Shown piece after piece: positions 41,495 through 44,249 of a stretch of DNA of 44,249 nt (its first letter is position 1; every line of letters starts with the position of its first letter). This stretch comes from an uncultured Roseburia sp. GTDB taxonomy: Bacteria > Bacillota > Clostridia > Lachnospirales > Lachnospiraceae. The stretch is taken from NCBI GenBank assembly GCA_947649645.1, contig CANSSP010000025.1, forward strand, positions 1 to 44,249, read 5' to 3'. Both the position numbers and the translations under genes were made by a program. Below the pieces are notes generated by a model. That model was not told the DNA's origin. It made no database searches and saw nothing but the letters and a program-made list of their open reading frames with translations.

Positions 41495-42283
41495 ATGAAT
41501 GTGATTTTAGATGAAATTAAAAGCATTATGGAACAGAACAAGGAACAATATTTGCCGCAAGTAAAATTCAGTGATTTGGAAGAAAACGGGGCGGCCTATT
41601 TTATGAACAGCAAGGATGGAACCGAATTTGAATGGTACGTCAATGATAAGCTGCCACCGTTTATGATGTTTTATGATGATGAAGCCAAAATGGGAGCTGT
41701 AAAACTCCTGCTTTATCGAGATGGAGCAGTGCAGGTGTTTGTTTATGACTATGCCGGAAAGCATATGTGCAAAGAAGTGCACACTCGTATTGAGTGCGGA
41801 GAGGAAGAATTATTGGATTTGGCTGTGCTTTTGAGGCATCAGGCAGAGGACAGCAGCAAATGGAACGCAAATATTGAAAGTCTTTGCACCGATACACCTG
41901 TCAGCGACGAAATGAGGAATCGTTTTTTGAATCATGAAAGTCGGTATGATGAAATCAAAAAAATGCGCACACTCATGAATCAAGGTGCACTTGTTTCCAG
42001 GAGAATTGTAGAGGAAGGCTGGAAAGTCGGCTTTATGTACAGATGTGAGCCAAATAATCCGGCAGACAGCGGATGGATATTTCTGGCAGGAAATGAAGAC
42101 GAACACTATAATTCGGATGTGAAAAATATTGTGTTGATGTCGCTCGGCAAAGTGTGTCATGAACTGGACAGGGATGTTTATAAATATATGACTGCCCCGG
42201 TAGGAACTGAATTTATTCGTATATCAGAAACGGCGTTTGAAGCTGATATGAAAAATAAAGCCATTTTCCTTACAAAAAGATAA
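41495..42283 (+). CDS. DUF2185 (Imm33-like) domain protein
   Basis: The 262-residue soluble protein has an N-terminal region of about 150 residues without a recognised fold (starts NVILDEIKSIMEQNKEQYLP). The C-terminal domain resembles DUF2185, whose typical segments are SRRIVEEGWKVGFMYRCEP, NPADSGWIFLAGNEDEHY and LDRDVYKYMTAPVGTEFIR. DUF2185/Imm33 proteins are counted among immunity proteins of polymorphic toxin systems, though no toxin gene is seen here. CAGAGG precedes the ATG. Two TATAAT boxes (41421 and 41433) lie upstream inside the repeat-bounded segment. Together with flanking inverted repeats this looks like a mobile or shuffled single-gene cassette. Confidence 0.8.
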   Translation: MNVILDEIKSIMEQNKEQYLPQVKFSDLEENGAAYFMNSKDGTEFEWYVNDKLPPFMMFYDDEAKMGAVKLLLYRDGAVQVFVYDYAGKHMCKEVHTRIECGEEELLDLAVLLRHQAEDSSKWNANIESLCTDTPVSDEMRNRFLNHESRYDEIKKMRTLMNQGALVSRRIVEEGWKVGFMYRCEPNNPADSGWIFLAGNEDEHYNSDVKNIVLMSLGKVCHELDRDVYKYMTAPVGTEFIRISETAFEADMKNKAIFLTKR

Positions 42284-42322
42284 GCTCTGTGTAGAAATAT
42301 ACTTTATATTTCAAAATTTATG

Positions 42323-42358
42323 CACTGGGAACATATTTCCGAAAAGGGAGAAAAATTT
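42323..42358 (-). repeat. Right 36-bp inverted repeat flanking the DUF2185 gene
   Basis: The repeat begins CACTGGGAACATAT and ends GGGAGAAAAATTT, inverted relative to 41353-41388. The rpsB -35 box starts 10 bp after it. Confidence 0.85.
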
Positions 42359-42368
42359 AGAAAAACAC

Positions 42369-42397
42369 TTGCCTGTTTATGGCGTCTGTGATATAAT
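42369..42397 (+). promoter_or_regulatory. Promoter of rpsB-tsf
   Basis: TTGCCT (42369-42374), 17 bp, a perfect TATAAT (42392-42397), 99 bp before rpsB. Confidence 0.8.
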
Positions 42398-42414
42398 TTC
42401 TGCGTTAAAAAACA

Positions 42415-42470
42415 CATATGCTGACCGCCATGCTGGTGCCACAGGGTCGCCTGGAGGGATGAAGCATATG
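42415..42470 (+). promoter_or_regulatory. Structured rpsB leader, possible S2 autoregulatory RNA
   Basis: CATATGC (42415-42421) pairs exactly with GCATATG (42464-42470), and GACC (42423-42426) with GGTC (42445-42448). Ribosomal protein S2 leaders are known to regulate rpsB in several bacteria; I cannot tell whether this belongs to a described class. Confidence 0.5.
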
Positions 42471-42496
42471 GAAGAAAAACCATGGAGGTAAAGAAA

Positions 42497-43252
42497 ATGA
42501 GTGTTATTTCAATGAAGCAGTTACTTGAGGCAGGCGTTCACTTCGGTCATCTGACCAGAAGATGGAATCCCAAAATGGCTCCGTACATTTATACGGAGAG
42601 AAACGGGATTTACATCATTGATCTGCAGAAGTCGGTAGGAAAGGTTGACGAAGCCTATAAGGCAGTGTCTGATATCACTGCGCAGGGAGGAACGATTCTT
42701 TTTGTAGGTACTAAGAAACAGGCGCAGGATGCCATTAAGACGGAAGCGGAACGTTGCGGAATGTTTTATGTAAATGAGAGATGGCTGGGCGGTATGCTGA
42801 CCAACTTTAAAACCATACGGAGCCGTATCGCGAGACTGAAAGAGATTGAGAACATGGCGACAGACGGTACATTTGAGGTGCTTCCGAAGAAGGAAGTGAT
42901 TGCTCTGAAAAAGGAGTGGGAGAAGCTGGAGCGCAATCTCGGAGGAATCAAGGAGATGAAGTCGATTCCGGATGCAATTTTTGTTGTAGATCCGAAAAAA
43001 GAGAGAATCTGTATCCAGGAAGCACATTCACTTGGGATTACACTGATCGGTATTGCGGATACCAACTGTGATCCGGAAGAGCTCGATTATGTAATTCCGG
43101 GAAATGACGACGCAATCAGAGCTGTGAAATTAATCGTTTCCAAGATGGCGGATGCTGTCATTGAGGCAAATCAGGGAGCAGAGATGACGCCGGAGGAAGC
43201 GGAGTCGGCTGAGGCTGATGCCGGAGAAGAGGCTTCTGAGACAGCGGAATAA
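42497..43252 (+). CDS. rpsB: 30S ribosomal protein S2
   Basis: S2 binds the head-body junction of the small ribosomal subunit. The 251-residue protein has the family start [20 protein letters not shown], then [35 protein letters not shown], and [20 protein letters not shown], with an acidic tail ([20 protein letters not shown]). ATG 42497 follows GGAGGT by 7 bp; an in-frame start at 42482 is not family-like. tsf follows by 30 bp in the usual order, so both are probably one transcript under S2-linked leader control. Confidence 0.98.
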   Translation: MSVISMKQLLEAGVHFGHLTRRWNPKMAPYIYTERNGIYIIDLQKSVGKVDEAYKAVSDITAQGGTILFVGTKKQAQDAIKTEAERCGMFYVNERWLGGMLTNFKTIRSRIARLKEIENMATDGTFEVLPKKEVIALKKEWEKLERNLGGIKEMKSIPDAIFVVDPKKERICIQEAHSLGITLIGIADTNCDPEELDYVIPGNDDAIRAVKLIVSKMADAVIEANQGAEMTPEEAESAEADAGEEASETAE

Positions 43253-43282
43253 GTGTAACTGATAGAGATGGAGGATAGAAAA

Positions 43283-44218
43283 ATGGCTATTACGGCAGCT
43301 ATGGTAAAAGAACTGCGTGAGCTGACCGGCGCAGGTATGATGGATTGCAAGAAAGCATTGAATGAAACCAATGGAAATATGGACGAGGCAGTTGAGTATC
43401 TCCGGAAGAATGGACAGGCCAAGGCAGAAAAAAAAGCAGGCAGGATTGCAGCGGAAGGACTCTGCACGATTGTGATGAAGGATGATCAGACAGCTGCAGT
43501 TGTGGAGGTTAATTCCGAGACGGATTTTGTTGCAAAGAATGAGACATTTCAGGAGTTTGTGAAAGCGGTGGCAACGCAGGCTGTCAATTCTGATGCGGCA
43601 GATCTCGACGCATTTATGGATGAAGCATGGATTGAAGATTCGGGCAAGACGGTGAAGGATGCGCTTGTGGAGAAGGTTGCGGTAATCGGAGAGAATTTAA
43701 AGATCCGCAGATTTGAAAAGGTGTCAGCTGAGCATGGCTGTGTTGCCACGTATGTGCATGGCGGCGGCCGGATCGGTGTCATTGTTGATGCTGATACAGA
43801 TGTAGTAAATGACGCGGTGAAAGAGGCAATGGTGAATGTTGCAATGCAGATTGCAGCCTTGAATCCGAAGTACGTTTCCAGAGATGAGATCAGTGACGAG
43901 TATATTGCACATGAGAAAGAGATTCTTCTGGCGCAGATAATGAATGATCCGAAGGAATCCCAGAAGCCTGAGAAGGTCATCAACGGAATGATTGAGGGCC
44001 GTGTCAGCAAAGAGCTGAAAGAGATCTGTCTGGTTGATCAGGTTTATGTAAAGGCCGAGGATGGAAAGCAGACTGTTGCAAAGTATCTGGAGGAAGTTTC
44101 CAAGGCTGCTGGATGTACCGTGAAAGTGAAAAGGTTTGTCCGGTTTGAGACAGGCGAAGGTCTTGAGAAAAAACAGGAAGATTTTGCGGCTGAAGTTGCG
44201 GCGCAGATGAATCAGTAA
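43283..44218 (+). CDS. tsf: Elongation factor Ts
   Basis: EF-Ts releases GDP from EF-Tu during translation. The 311-residue protein has the UBA-like N-terminal domain with VKELRELTGAGMMDCKKAL, the conserved VEVNSETDFVAKN, and the dimer/core segments YVHGGGRIGVIVD and MQIAALNPKYVSRDEI. GGAGG (43270-43274) precedes ATG 43283, which matches the family start; a 15-bp longer frame is possible. It completes the conserved rpsB-tsf pair. The remaining 31 bp of the window hold no recognisable feature. Confidence 0.98.
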   Translation: MAITAAMVKELRELTGAGMMDCKKALNETNGNMDEAVEYLRKNGQAKAEKKAGRIAAEGLCTIVMKDDQTAAVVEVNSETDFVAKNETFQEFVKAVATQAVNSDAADLDAFMDEAWIEDSGKTVKDALVEKVAVIGENLKIRRFEKVSAEHGCVATYVHGGGRIGVIVDADTDVVNDAVKEAMVNVAMQIAALNPKYVSRDEISDEYIAHEKEILLAQIMNDPKESQKPEKVINGMIEGRVSKELKEICLVDQVYVKAEDGKQTVAKYLEEVSKAAGCTVKVKRFVRFETGEGLEKKQEDFAAEVAAQMNQ

Positions 44219-44249
44219 ACTTCTGAGAAGAATTGATTTACGAACCCCT

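Noticed and set aside
1..44249. AACCCCT occurs at both ends of the window, as direct repeats might
   Set aside because: Only seven bases match. The left one is part of the tRNA-Glu T arm and the right one is in plain sequence after tsf. Core genes lie between, so this is not the signature of an integrated element.
1..44249. CRISPR array, rRNA or complete insertion sequence
   Set aside because: No regularly spaced repeats, rRNA-like sequence or transposase gene was seen on either strand. The 55-bp repeat has no spacers.

Overview
The window looks like a chromosomal segment of an anaerobic, endospore-forming member of the Clostridia, most likely Lachnospiraceae. The evidence is a full-length pyruvate:ferredoxin oxidoreductase, a cotJABC spore-coat operon, small Gly/Cys-rich spore-type proteins, strong AGGAGG ribosome binding sites, and core genes nrdR, aroA, rpsB and tsf. 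The species cannot be fixed from the sequence alone.

Layout. A truncated tRNA-Glu lies at 1-54 (minus). A five-gene restriction-modification operon (266-6240) has two C5-cytosine methyltransferases, an McrB-type NTPase, a LlaJI-family nuclease and Vsr. A MATE exporter with a long foldable 5' leader and a 55-bp tandem repeat over its 3' end follows, then an alpha/beta hydrolase. A CcdA/TlpA-like thiol-redox pair runs on the minus strand. nifJ and ferritin come next, each with its own promoter and terminator, then a cluster of small spore-type or hypothetical genes (14.7-15.9 kb).

From 16.0 to 22.1 kb, five co-oriented genes encode a degenerate receiver protein, XpaC-like and TelA-like proteins, an RNA ligase and an HD-Pnk end-healing enzyme. 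This looks like a stress-response and RNA-repair unit. nrdR follows, then a soluble zinc-type chemoreceptor (minus) divergent from an SH3-NlpC/P60 cell-wall hydrolase, a secreted protein, a DUF255 protein, aroA and cotJABC.

From about 31.5 to 40.5 kb the sequence is visibly more A+T-rich and patchy. It holds an HxlR regulator next to a broken oxidoreductase gene, a macrodomain/SirTM ADP-ribosylation pair, an ECF sigma-membrane protein-ABC transporter operon, a large serine recombinase with a small companion gene, and decayed fragments. I read it as imported or mobile-element DNA.

A methyltransferase gene and a DUF2185 gene follow. The DUF2185 gene sits inside a pair of 36-bp inverted repeats (31/36 identical), the right one only 10 bp from the rpsB promoter. 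The window closes with the rpsB-tsf operon. No CRISPR array, rRNA or complete insertion sequence was seen. The most unusual points are the DUF2185 inverted-repeat cassette, the XpaC/TelA plus RNA-repair neighbourhood, and the MATE leader RNA.
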